From positions 4,148,501 to 4,212,500 of the forward strand of contig NZ_CP063231.1 in the NCBI RefSeq assembly GCF_023612255.1: a stretch of 64,000 nucleotides of DNA, given 5' to 3'. Origin of the DNA: Luteibacter flocculans (GTDB taxonomy: Bacteria; Pseudomonadota; Gammaproteobacteria; Xanthomonadales; Rhodanobacteraceae). The notes under the pieces were generated by a model. It was not told where the DNA came from and ran no database searches. It saw only the letters and a list, made by a program, of their open reading frames with translations. Within the stretch, counting starts at the first letter, position 1. Each line of letters starts with the position of its first letter. Position numbers and translations under genes: made by a program. This document shows, piece by piece, positions 55,019 to 62,861 of this stretch.

Positions 55019-56686
55019 ATGAAACGTCATTCTTCTCGCCTACGCGGCTTTCTTCCCATGGCGATCCTGTGCGTTGCCGGTAGCCATGCTGGAGTGGCTA
55101 CGGCAACCGTAGCCGACACGGTACCCCGCATCGCATGGTCCCCATGCCCCGCCGGATTCGTCGACCCGGTATGGCAACCCGTGTGGGGCCAACGCTTGGA
55201 ATGCGGGATCATGACCGCGCCCCTTGCCTACGATGATTCCGCCGAAGGCGACATCGCCGTGGCGTTGATCCGCATCAGGGCTGGCGAACCATCGGAGCGA
55301 CAGGGCGCGCTGTTCTTCAACTTTGGCGGGCCGGGCGCCTCGCCACTGAAGTTCCTTCCGGACACCGCCTACCTGTGGTCATCCGCATCGAAGGACGATC
55401 CGCTGGACGGTGACAAGCGACGCCTCGCCGATCGCTACGATCTGGTCGCGGTGATACCCCGGGGGCTGGCCGGGGGGACCTGGTATGGATGCCTGCCCGT
55501 CGCGCCCACAGGGATAGACGGAAACGATCTATCGATCTACCGAAACAACGCCGCCTGGCGGATCTTCGTGGGCGATGCCGCGGCCCGTGCGAACGCTTGC
55601 GCGGATCGACTGATGCCTTATCTGGGAACGCTGGACCACGTCCATGACATGGAACGCGCGCGCATGGCGCTGGGCGAAACCCGAATGAACTTCTTCGGCG
55701 TCTCTTACGGTGCCCGCGTCGGAGCGCTATATGCGGCGGCTTATCCGATGCGTACCGGCCGCATGGTCCTGGATTCATCGATGAACTTCACCGCCACGTT
55801 CGAAGAGCAGTTCGACGAGACGCTTCGAGAACGCCACGAACAATTCATGCTCCGGGCCCTGATTCCAGCCGTCTCCGACGTGCGCTACGGACTCGGCACG
55901 AACCCCGACGCTGTGCTGCGGCAGTTCATGCGCATGCCCGGCAAGGCGCGACAAGCCTGGGGTCCTCTGATTTCGACGCCTGCCATATTGTCCGCCGCGA
56001 TGGTCATGGCATCGCGGGCCGTTTCCGACGACGAGGTAACCGCCGACTTCATGATGCAGCACATCGATAGCCACCCTTTCAGCATCCACACGGCCGTCAA
56101 CCGGTATATCCGGACCGCTGCCGTATCGCTGATCGATGCCCTCGAAGCCGACGCACCGGACGACATCATCTATCGACCCGTGTATTACGCCGTGATCTGC
56201 GGCGATACGCCATGGCATCGCACGCTCCCTGCGCTTCGCGAGCGCGCCCGTGGCTGGGCTAAGTCGTTTCCCACCAGCACCGGGGAGAGTATCGATGCCG
56301 GTCTCGTCTGCCATCACTGGGAACGCTCCTCGCGCCGCCAGCCACGGCTGCCAGGCCGGGAAGACGCCCCGCCCTTCCTCATGGTCCACGCCGCAGTCGA
56401 CTCAGCGACCCCATTGGCGCTTGCACGTAACGCGTTCGTCGCCTCGCCGAGAGCATCCATGGTGGTTGCCGACGGCATGGTCGGTCACGGTATCTTCGGC
56501 GCCTCCGCCACGCCGTGCGTCGAGCAGTCGGTGGGCCATTTCCTGCTCACGGGCGAGTTGCCTGCGGAGCGCGAGACCCACTGCGCCTACGAACCTCGCA
56601 AGCCGCAAAAACACACCGATCGAGCGGACAGGCCCGACCTCGACGAGAGGCGTAAGGTGCTCCTCCAGCGTCTTCGTCACAGCTGA
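55019..56686 (+). CDS. Secreted S33 (TAP-like) peptidase family protein, copy 2
   Basis: 555 residues, a clear paralogue of the preceding gene along the whole length, again with signal peptide and GGAGCACC site. Triad elements 'GVSYGARVGALYA', 'VDSATPLALA' and 'MVGHGIFG' and oxyanion 'FNFGGPGASPLKFL' are kept; the substrate-facing lid (about residues 150-380) diverges most, suggesting altered specificity. The last 50 residues are nearly the same in both copies. The 233-bp gap between copies holds no terminator that I can see, so co-transcription is possible. Confidence 0.88.
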   Translation: MKRHSSRLRGFLPMAILCVAGSHAGVATATVADTVPRIAWSPCPAGFVDPVWQPVWGQRLECGIMTAPLAYDDSAEGDIAVALIRIRAGEPSERQGALFFNFGGPGASPLKFLPDTAYLWSSASKDDPLDGDKRRLADRYDLVAVIPRGLAGGTWYGCLPVAPTGIDGNDLSIYRNNAAWRIFVGDAAARANACADRLMPYLGTLDHVHDMERARMALGETRMNFFGVSYGARVGALYAAAYPMRTGRMVLDSSMNFTATFEEQFDETLRERHEQFMLRALIPAVSDVRYGLGTNPDAVLRQFMRMPGKARQAWGPLISTPAILSAAMVMASRAVSDDEVTADFMMQHIDSHPFSIHTAVNRYIRTAAVSLIDALEADAPDDIIYRPVYYAVICGDTPWHRTLPALRERARGWAKSFPTSTGESIDAGLVCHHWERSSRRQPRLPGREDAPPFLMVHAAVDSATPLALARNAFVASPRASMVVADGMVGHGIFGASATPCVEQSVGHFLLTGELPAERETHCAYEPRKPQKHTDRADRPDLDERRKVLLQRLRHS

Positions 56687-56759
56687 CGGAGCGGCCCCGT
56701 ACCTTCGTACCATGGCCGACGGCGGCCCACGCCACGCATAATCGGTGTGGGCATCCGAC
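56687..56759 (+). repeat. Duplicated 3' flank, copy 2
   Basis: Counterpart of 54786-54858, located between the second S33 gene and the dehydrogenase gene. Marks the right end of the tandem duplication. Confidence 0.75.
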
Positions 56760-56770
56760 GGACCATCAGC

Positions 56771-57547
56771 ATGAACGACCTCATGGGCAAAGTAGCCCTC
56801 GTTACCGGCGCGGCCAGTGGCATCGGCCGCGCCATCGCAGAAGCCTACGCGGCAGCGGGCGCGCGTGTGGTGATCGCCGATATCGCCGCGGATCGCGCGG
56901 AGGGCGCCGCTGCCGACATCGGCCAGGGGGCCATCGGCATCGCCATGGACGTTACCGACGAGGCGCAGGTCGAAGCCGCTTTCGCGCGCACGCTTCGTGA
57001 CCTCGGGCCCGTCGACATCCTCGTCAGCAACGCGGGCGTGCAGATCATCTCGCCATTGGTTGACCTGTCGTTCGCCGATTGGAAGCGCATGCTGGCCGTA
57101 CACATGGACGGCGCCTTTCTCACCAGCCGCGCCGCCATGCGGCAGATGATCGATAGCGGCCGCGGCGGCTCGGTGATCCTGATGGGCTCGGTGCATTCGC
57201 ACGTCGCCTCGAAGTTCAAGGCACCCTACGTTGCGGCAAAGCACGGCCTGCTCGGGCTTGCGCGCGTCATCGCCAAGGAAGGTGCGGCGCACGGCATTCG
57301 CGCCAATGTGATCTGCCCGGGCTTCGTGCGTACGCCGCTGGTCGAGAAGCAGATTCCCGAACAGGCGAAGGAGCTCGGCATCAGCAACGACGAGGTCGTG
57401 AAGCAGGTGATGCTGCGCGATACCGTCGATGGTGAGTTCACCACCCTGGAAGACATCGCCAACGCCGCGCTGTTCTTCGCCGGCTTCGGTTCGCAGGCGC
57501 TGACCGGCCAGTCGCTGCTGGTCAGTCATGGATGGCACATGCAGTGA
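56771..57547 (+). CDS. bdhA: 3-hydroxybutyrate dehydrogenase
   Basis: 258 residues from ATG 56771, matching the usual 256-260; a GTG at 56747 is less likely. Short-chain dehydrogenase with NAD-binding '[17 protein letters not shown]', 'ILVSNAGVQ', catalytic Ser in 'GSVHSHVAS' and Tyr/Lys in '[11 protein letters not shown]', plus '[20 protein letters not shown]', very characteristic of D-3-hydroxybutyrate dehydrogenase. It oxidises 3-hydroxybutyrate to acetoacetate with NAD, often in polyhydroxybutyrate or ketone-body use. Converges with the porin gene with a 1-bp gap. Confidence 0.9.
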   Translation: MNDLMGKVALVTGAASGIGRAIAEAYAAAGARVVIADIAADRAEGAAADIGQGAIGIAMDVTDEAQVEAAFARTLRDLGPVDILVSNAGVQIISPLVDLSFADWKRMLAVHMDGAFLTSRAAMRQMIDSGRGGSVILMGSVHSHVASKFKAPYVAAKHGLLGLARVIAKEGAAHGIRANVICPGFVRTPLVEKQIPEQAKELGISNDEVVKQVMLRDTVDGEFTTLEDIANAALFFAGFGSQALTGQSLLVSHGWHMQ

Positions 57548-57548
57548 T

Positions 57549-58736
57549 TCAGAACATGATCTGCGCACGCATCTCGAAGATATGCGGATCGATGCGCAGG
57601 TCACGACGATCGCTGGTCGCGCGCACGTAGTTCGCCTGCAGCTTGAGGAACTTGGTGAGGTACCAGTTTGCGCCCAGCGTCCAGTCGCTCTCGGTGCCGC
57701 CACGCGTGATGCCGTCGTCGAGGTCGAGCGTGCTGTAGCGAAGCACGAATTCCAACGCACCCCAGGGGCTCTTGGGCACCACGTCTGATACGTTGCCTGC
57801 GGAGTACCCACGCGACTCGCCCGTCATGACCCAGCTGCCGTAGGCATACCAGCCGCGGGCGTCGTACGCCGGCCGCCCGCGGAGTTTCACCTTGGCATCC
57901 AGGTACTCGCTCTGCACGGACCAGGGGCCGCCAATCCACAGGGCTTCCAGACCGCGACGATCGACATGCTCGGCGATGCGCAACGCACCGGAATCCACCA
58001 GGCGCTGCGTGATCAGGCCGGCTTCGGGCAGCGCGCGCAAACGTACGCTGGGCGGGTTGTAGTGGCCGCGTCCGTCGGTCGTTCCCTGCGGCGACTCGCG
58101 CGACAGGGAGCCGCCAAGATGCAACACGATGCCCGGCGAGTTGAGCGGCGTCCAGGCAGCGCGTCCGGCCACCATGCGGCCGTCGAGATCGCCTTGGAGG
58201 TTGCCACCTTTGTAATAGCCGAGTTGAACGAGGTAGTTCTTGCGGGTCAGCGCCCAGTCCATACCGAGGCGGCGGTTCGCATAGATCGCCTGCATCGGCA
58301 GCGATGTCTCCATGAACGACGTACTGCCCGTACTCGTATTGCCCTCGAAACCCACGGGCGTCTTCATGAAACCGACGCGCAGCGCACCGTAGTCAGCGCC
58401 AAGCAGCGCCTTGCTCTGCACGCGGAAGAACACGTCGAGCCAGGTCTTGGTCTGGAAGTCGAACACAACGGTACCGTCGTAGACGCCCTTCTTGCGGATG
58501 AACATGCCGAATTCCTTGCGGCGGTTCGTCTGCGCGTCCTCGTACACGCCCTGGTCGTTGGAAAACCGATCCAGGTCGTACTGGTACTTCAACGAGAAGC
58601 CGACATCGGTGCCGTCGGCGAAGACGTAGTGCGTCGGCCAGTTGGTGCGCCAGTCGTAATCGTTGCGCGGCGCATCGGCCGCGGTGGCGATAGCCGGCGC
58701 CATCAGCGCCAGGGCGCCGAGAATGGTTTTCTTCAC
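57549..58736 (-). CDS. OprO/OprP-like phosphate-selective porin
   Basis: 395 residues with signal peptide ending IATAA. Beta-barrel pattern throughout: 'VGFSLKYQYDLDRFSND', 'RRKEFGMFIRKKGVYDGTVVFDFQT' (part: RRKEFGMFIRKKGVYDG), 'LRVGFMKTPVGFEGNTSTGS', 'FMETSLPMQAIYANRRLGMD' and a C-terminal strand 'IFEMRAQIMF' ending in Phe, as needed for outer-membrane insertion. OprO/OprP members carry phosphate or polyphosphate; other members carry other anions. No pst/pho gene is near, so substrate is unproven. Confidence 0.87.
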   Translation of the reverse strand: MKKTILGALALMAPAIATAADAPRNDYDWRTNWPTHYVFADGTDVGFSLKYQYDLDRFSNDQGVYEDAQTNRRKEFGMFIRKKGVYDGTVVFDFQTKTWLDVFFRVQSKALLGADYGALRVGFMKTPVGFEGNTSTGSTSFMETSLPMQAIYANRRLGMDWALTRKNYLVQLGYYKGGNLQGDLDGRMVAGRAAWTPLNSPGIVLHLGGSLSRESPQGTTDGRGHYNPPSVRLRALPEAGLITQRLVDSGALRIAEHVDRRGLEALWIGGPWSVQSEYLDAKVKLRGRPAYDARGWYAYGSWVMTGESRGYSAGNVSDVVPKSPWGALEFVLRYSTLDLDDGITRGGTESDWTLGANWYLTKFLKLQANYVRATSDRRDLRIDPHIFEMRAQIMF

Positions 58737-58871
58737 GATGGAACCCCTGACTGGCGAGCCTTCGTCGGCACCGCGCTGTGAAACCCGAGAATGTGCGTGC
58801 CTGAGAATTCGCTCATGTCACGGTAGTGTCATCGGCAGAATCTTGCGAGCCTTTAAGTGGCTGTCTTCACA

Positions 58872-59024
58872 GTGGGAGCCGCCATGGCGGCGAGAAGCCC
58901 ACGAAGCGGTGTAGCCGTGAGTCAGATCCCCATCGCCAGCAGGCTGGCTCCCACCGACAAGTTCGCATCGCCAGCAGGCTGGCTCCCACCGGCAAGCTGC
59001 TCTCGCCGCCATGGCGGCTCCCAC
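58872..59024. repeat. REP-like composite repeat between porin and glnA
   Basis: The segment is bounded by a perfect 24-bp inverted repeat (58872-58895 starting GTGGGAGCCGCCATGG, and 59001-59024 ending CCATGGCGGCTCCCAC). Inside are two 35-bp direct units (58931-58965 and 58966-59000, 31 of 35 bases the same), each with CCAGC-AG-GCTGG hairpin and GGCTCCCACC. This is the pattern of clustered REP elements in Xanthomonadales and pseudomonads. With the gap 58737-58871 it fills the 374-bp region, where I see no gene other than the glnA terminator. Confidence 0.8.
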
Positions 59025-59029
59025 AAGCC

Positions 59030-59060
59030 AAAAAAAGACGCCCCGAACGGGGGCGTCTTC
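59030..59060 (-). terminator. Rho-independent terminator of glnA
   Basis: On the minus strand AGACGCCCC - CGTTC - GGGGCGTCT, 9-bp stem and 5-nt loop, followed by a T7 tract (A residues at 59030-59036 on the plus strand). About 50 bp after the glnA stop and abutting the REP-like repeat. Confidence 0.9.
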
Positions 59061-59110
59061 ATGGTCCAGCGGATCGGCGGAGCGCCATGGCGCCCCCGCC
59101 GGGTCCTCGA

Positions 59111-60523
59111 TCAGATCGCGTAGTACATCTGGAACTCGAGCGGATGCGTGCTTGCACGGTAGCGGGTCACTTCCTGCATCTTCAGCGCGATGTAGCCGTC
59201 GATGAAGTCGTCGGTGAACACACCGCCCGCCTTGAGGAACTCGCGGTCCTTGTCGAGCGCTACGAGGGCTTCGTCGAGGCTCGCGCAAACCTGCGGGATG
59301 TTCTTCTCTTCTTCCGGCGGCAGGTCGTAGAGATCCTTGTCGGCCGGAGCACCCGGGTCGATCTTGTTCAGGATGCCGTCGAGGCCCGCCATCATCAGCA
59401 CAGTGAAAGTGAGATAGCCCGACTGCATCGGGTCCGGGAAGCGGATCTCGATGCGACGACCCTTCGGGCTCGACACGTACGGAATGCGGCAGGACGCCGA
59501 ACGGTTGCGCGCCGAGTAAGCGAGCATGACCGGCGCTTCGAAGCCCGGCACCAGACGCTTGTAGCTGTTGGTGGTGGAGTTGGCGAAGGCATTGATGGCC
59601 TTGGCGTGCTTGAAGATGCCGCCGATGTACCACAGCGCCGTCTGCGAGAGGCCGCCGTAGAGGTCGCCCGCGAAGAGGTTCTCGCCGTTCTTCGACAGCG
59701 ACTGGTGCACGTGCATGCCCGAGCCGTTGTCGCCGACGATCGGCTTCGGCATGAAGGTCACGGTCTTGCCAGCCTGGTGGGCTACGTTCTTGATGACGTA
59801 CTTCATCGTCATCAGCTCGTCGGCCTTCTTCACCAGCGTGTTGAAGCGGGTGCCGATCTCGCACTGGCCCGCGTTCGCCACTTCGTGGTGATGCACTTCG
59901 ACCACCTGGCCGAGCGACTCCAGCACCTTGCACATATCGGCACGCAGGTCGCCCAGGCTATCGACCGGGCTGACCGGGAAGTAGCCACCCTTCACGCCCG
60001 GGCGGTGGCCGGTGTTGGTGCCGTCGTACTTGTAGCGCGAGGACCAGGCTGCTTCTTCCGAACCGATCTCGTAGAACACGCGGCCCATGTCGTTCTGCCA
60101 GCGGACCGAATCGAAGATGAAGAACTCCGGCTCGGGGCCGAAGAACGCCGTATCGGCGATGCCCGTGGACTTCAGATAAGCCTCGGCGCGCTTCGCGATG
60201 GAACGCGGATCGCGGCCATAGGCCTGCATGGTGCTGGGCTCGAGCACGTCGCAGTGCAGGATCAGCTGCTTGTGCGCGCTGAACGGATCGAGGTGCGCCG
60301 TCTCCGGGTCGGGCATGAGGACCATGTCGGACTCGTTGATGCCCTTCCAGCCAGCGATCGACGAACCGTCGAACATCTTGCCGTCTTCGAAGGTGCCTTC
60401 GTCGATGGCGTGCGCGGGGAACGTGACATGGTGGTGCTTGCCGAGAATGTCGGCGAAGCGCAGGTCGACGAACTCGATTTCCTCGTCCTGGATCAGGTTC
60501 AGCACTTTGGAAGCGGCAGACAT
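59111..60523 (-). CDS. glnA: Glutamine synthetase type I
   Basis: 470 residues, standard GSI-beta length. '[19 protein letters not shown]', '[11 protein letters not shown]', '[20 protein letters not shown]', '[16 protein letters not shown]' and '[11 protein letters not shown]' are active-site motifs; '[17 protein letters not shown]' contains the Tyr adenylylated by GlnE. It makes glutamine from glutamate, ammonia and ATP. A sigma-54 promoter and an NtrC site lie upstream, so it should respond to nitrogen limitation. No ntrBC follows within the window. Confidence 0.97.
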   Translation of the reverse strand: MSAASKVLNLIQDEEIEFVDLRFADILGKHHHVTFPAHAIDEGTFEDGKMFDGSSIAGWKGINESDMVLMPDPETAHLDPFSAHKQLILHCDVLEPSTMQAYGRDPRSIAKRAEAYLKSTGIADTAFFGPEPEFFIFDSVRWQNDMGRVFYEIGSEEAAWSSRYKYDGTNTGHRPGVKGGYFPVSPVDSLGDLRADMCKVLESLGQVVEVHHHEVANAGQCEIGTRFNTLVKKADELMTMKYVIKNVAHQAGKTVTFMPKPIVGDNGSGMHVHQSLSKNGENLFAGDLYGGLSQTALWYIGGIFKHAKAINAFANSTTNSYKRLVPGFEAPVMLAYSARNRSASCRIPYVSSPKGRRIEIRFPDPMQSGYLTFTVLMMAGLDGILNKIDPGAPADKDLYDLPPEEEKNIPQVCASLDEALVALDKDREFLKAGGVFTDDFIDGYIALKMQEVTRYRASTHPLEFQMYYAI

Positions 60524-60558
60524 ACAAACCTCGAATGGGTATGGGGCGGGATGCTTTT

Positions 60559-60574
60559 AGCAATCGCTGTGCCA
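60559..60574 (-). promoter_or_regulatory. Sigma-54 promoter of glnA
   Basis: Minus strand TGGCAC-N5-TTGCT, a full match to the -24/-12 consensus, ending 35 bp before the glnA start codon. Confidence 0.88.
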
Positions 60575-60648
60575 GCGGCGGCACCCTATGAAGGGCGCGC
60601 CGGGCCGGGCTCGCGCATCATAGACCCGCAGGATGACATGCACGCTTT

Positions 60649-60665
60649 TGCACCACATGAGTGCA
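60649..60665. promoter_or_regulatory. NtrC-binding site upstream of glnA
   Basis: TGCACC-N5-AGTGCA, one mismatch from the TGCACC-N5-GGTGCA enhancer consensus known from E. coli glnA, centred about 95 bp upstream of the -12 element. A weaker half-conserved copy (TGCACC-N5-AGGCAC) lies at 60679-60695. Confidence 0.8.
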
Positions 60666-60727
60666 AATGACGACCCCATGCACCAATCGAGGCACAAGAC
60701 GCCCTGACCCTGCGGCGCCGACCACGA

Positions 60728-61276
60728 TCAGGCGCGCTCGGGTTCGACCTCCCTTTGATAGAAGTGCGAGAGCGCCTGTTGGAGGTGACGAACGGTCGCC
60801 TCGTCGGTCAGCCGCTTTCCGTCCACCTTGGTCTGCACGAACGTTATCGCGACTTCGCGAAGTGGGGGCAGCTTGCAGAGCATCGACGCCAGGATCTCGC
60901 GGAGGTGCGCCTGTGCCCGCACGCCGCCCAGCGGGCCTGGAGAGAACGTGCAGAAGTAGACGGGCTTGCCAACCATGCAACTCTTGAACGCCGGTCGTGA
61001 CAGCCAGTCCAGGGCATTCTTCAGCACCCCGGGCACACTGTGGTTGAACTCGGGCGTGACGATAAGAACCACGTCGGCGCTTTCGACCGTTTGCCGGGCC
61101 AGCATGACCGCATCGGGGAGAACACCGTCCTCCAGGTCCTGGTTGTAGTGAGGCAGCTGCCCCACGTCCAACGCTTCGCATGTGGCTCCGTCGGGAGCCA
61201 AAGAGAAAAGCGTCGCAAGAATCATCTTCGCGTAGGAACCCTCGCGAAGGCTTCCGGCCATACCTACGATTTTCAT
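60728..61276 (-). CDS. NADPH-dependent FMN reductase family protein
   Basis: 182 residues from ATG 61276 with a GGGAGA site. Flavodoxin-like fold: 'KIVGMAGSLREGSYAKMIL' (phosphate loop G-S-L-R-x-G-S), 'LPHYNQDLED', 'ADVVLIVTPEFNHSVPGVLKNALDW' (part: TPEFNHSVPGVLKNALDW) and 'FSPGPLGGVRAQAHLR'. Members reduce FMN, quinones, chromate or azo dyes with NAD(P)H. It is 100 bp downstream of the XapX gene and probably shares its promoter under the divergent LysR regulator. Confidence 0.88.
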   Translation of the reverse strand: MKIVGMAGSLREGSYAKMILATLFSLAPDGATCEALDVGQLPHYNQDLEDGVLPDAVMLARQTVESADVVLIVTPEFNHSVPGVLKNALDWLSRPAFKSCMVGKPVYFCTFSPGPLGGVRAQAHLREILASMLCKLPPLREVAITFVQTKVDGKRLTDEATVRHLQQALSHFYQREVEPERA

Positions 61277-61376
61277 GTGACGATCTCCCGGTAAATCATG
61301 ACGAGGCACGGTCCGCTCACGCGTTCGGCCTGAGCGATGAAGCCGAGCACGACGTGCATCTCCGCATTGTGTGGCA

Positions 61377-61556
61377 TCAGGCTTTCAAAGCCGTCCTGAC
61401 GATAGCGACGATCGACGCCCAACCGCTTTCCCCGAGCACCATGCCCAGCAAGCCGGTGAGAGCGACCAAGGGTGGCGCTGGCGAACGCACCTTCAACGCG
61501 GCGTACAGGACGCCGACGAGGGCGCCAACGACGAAAGAAACAAGATAGGACTTCAT
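61377..61556 (-). CDS. XapX-domain small membrane protein
   Basis: 59 residues from ATG 61556. Two hydrophobic segments: 'KSYLVSFVVGALVGVLYAAL' and 'LVALTGLLGMVLGESG', with 'RSPAPP' between, which is the XapX (DUF1427) pattern. Function unknown; XapX genes are often beside LysR regulators and small redox or hydrolase enzymes, as here. The next 100 bp before the FMN reductase contain no supportable gene. Confidence 0.78.
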   Translation of the reverse strand: MKSYLVSFVVGALVGVLYAALKVRSPAPPLVALTGLLGMVLGESGWASIVAIVRTALKA

Positions 61557-61636
61557 GGCGACGATCCATGGCATCTGCGGATGGCTGACGACGTTAGTCA
61601 CCGCGCTGGTGAGCGTCCAACGCATTGTCGGCATGC

Positions 61637-61661
61637 CATTTATCTGCATTGGCTATAAATG
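61637..61661. promoter_or_regulatory. LysR-type operator, T-N11-A
   Basis: CATTTAT-N11-ATAAATG, a perfect 7-bp inverted repeat with the LysR-type T-N11-A core, between the divergent XapX and LysR genes and 73 bp upstream of the LysR start. Expected recruitment site of the adjacent regulator for both directions. Confidence 0.8.
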
Positions 61662-61733
61662 TCGGCCCGGCCGTTCTCACTTCGCTATCATCCGCCGACG
61701 GCTCGACCTGTTCGAAGAGAGGCGGACACGCTC

Positions 61734-62654
61734 ATGGACATCCGGCATCTGAAGCACATCGTTGCGCTCGCCGATGAGGGCACGTTCACGGCCGCGGCCG
61801 CACGCGTTCATATCGTTCAGTCGGCCTTGTCCGTCTCCATCCGGGAGCTGGAAAGCGAACTGGGCGTTCAACTTGTCGAGCGCACCACGCGGCGGATGTC
61901 GCTGACGCCCGCGGGCGAGATGTTCGTGGCGAAGGCACGTTCCACGCTGTTGCATTTGGACGATGCCGTCCAGGCTGTGCGTGCGTTCAAAGGGGTGGTC
62001 CAGGGGAGGCTGCGCATCGGCATTCTGCAAAGCCTGGCGCCTTATATACGCCTGCCGGAACTCCTGGAGAGCATGCGTTCGCGCTATCCGGGTATCGAGT
62101 TCACCGTGCGCTCCCTGACCAGCAAGCAGGGCCCGGCGCTGGTCGCTTCCGGCGACATCGATCTGAGTTTTCACCCCGTCTATCCCGACGAGAAAACGCG
62201 AGGCGTCGAGGTGACACCGTTCATCGAGGACGCGCTGGTCGTCGTGTGTGCCAAGTCGCATGCGCTTGCCGGACGAAGAGATCTACGCGTCGATCGGTTG
62301 TCTGAGCAGCGCCTTGTCCATCTGTCTCCCGAGCGGACCTTACGCAAGGTCACCGATCGGATACTGGACGAGCATGGGCTGGTGAACGAGGTCGTCTACG
62401 AGGTCAACGACGTGGAGACCATGCTTCAGTTCGTTTCGAGCGGTCTGGGAGTGGCCGTGGTGCCTTCGAAGCTGGCGTCCTATTCGACGCATCGGAATGC
62501 CCTTAGATCGTTGCGCCTCGTCGCGCCGGGGACGACGCTTCCCAAGTGGCGCGTCGTGATCCTGACCCGCGAAACATCCCCAGGCAGTGAGACCGGATTG
62601 CGGATGGCAAAGGATATCTTCCTCGCGGAAGTCCCCAAGTTCTTGCGCAAGTAG
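61734..62654 (+). CDS. LysR-family transcriptional regulator
   Basis: 306 residues from ATG 61734, the usual LysR start just before the helix-turn-helix 'RHLKHIVALADEGTFTAAAARVHIVQSALSVSIRELE' (part: EGTFTAAAARVHIVQSALSV). Effector-binding domain from about 90 with 'GRLRIGILQSLAPYIRLPEL' and 'VEVTPFIEDALVVVCAKSHAL'. Typical of small redox-stress or aromatic-compound regulators. Divergent from XapX and FMN reductase, which it probably controls through the T-N11-A palindrome between them. Confidence 0.93.
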   Translation: MDIRHLKHIVALADEGTFTAAAARVHIVQSALSVSIRELESELGVQLVERTTRRMSLTPAGEMFVAKARSTLLHLDDAVQAVRAFKGVVQGRLRIGILQSLAPYIRLPELLESMRSRYPGIEFTVRSLTSKQGPALVASGDIDLSFHPVYPDEKTRGVEVTPFIEDALVVVCAKSHALAGRRDLRVDRLSEQRLVHLSPERTLRKVTDRILDEHGLVNEVVYEVNDVETMLQFVSSGLGVAVVPSKLASYSTHRNALRSLRLVAPGTTLPKWRVVILTRETSPGSETGLRMAKDIFLAEVPKFLRK

Positions 62655-62861
62655 GTGTACTGCGCTGGCGGTGGGATGGCGTGCGACGTGTATCGGCATT
62701 TCGCAGATCAGCCCACTTCGTTTACCCTGCGCAGTCTCAACAAGCGCGTAAACCGTGTCGTGGCTATGAAAGCGTTCGACGAGCATGGCGGCTCGCCCTT
62801 GTCCTCGGTCGTGGAAATCGTCCCCTAGCCCGCGACCCTCGCTTTTCCTCGGATCGGTGGC

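Noticed and set aside
61273-61376. Short minus-strand frame ending YREIVT just before the FMN reductase
   Set aside because: Only about 34 residues from its last ATG, no ribosome-binding site and no recognisable family.
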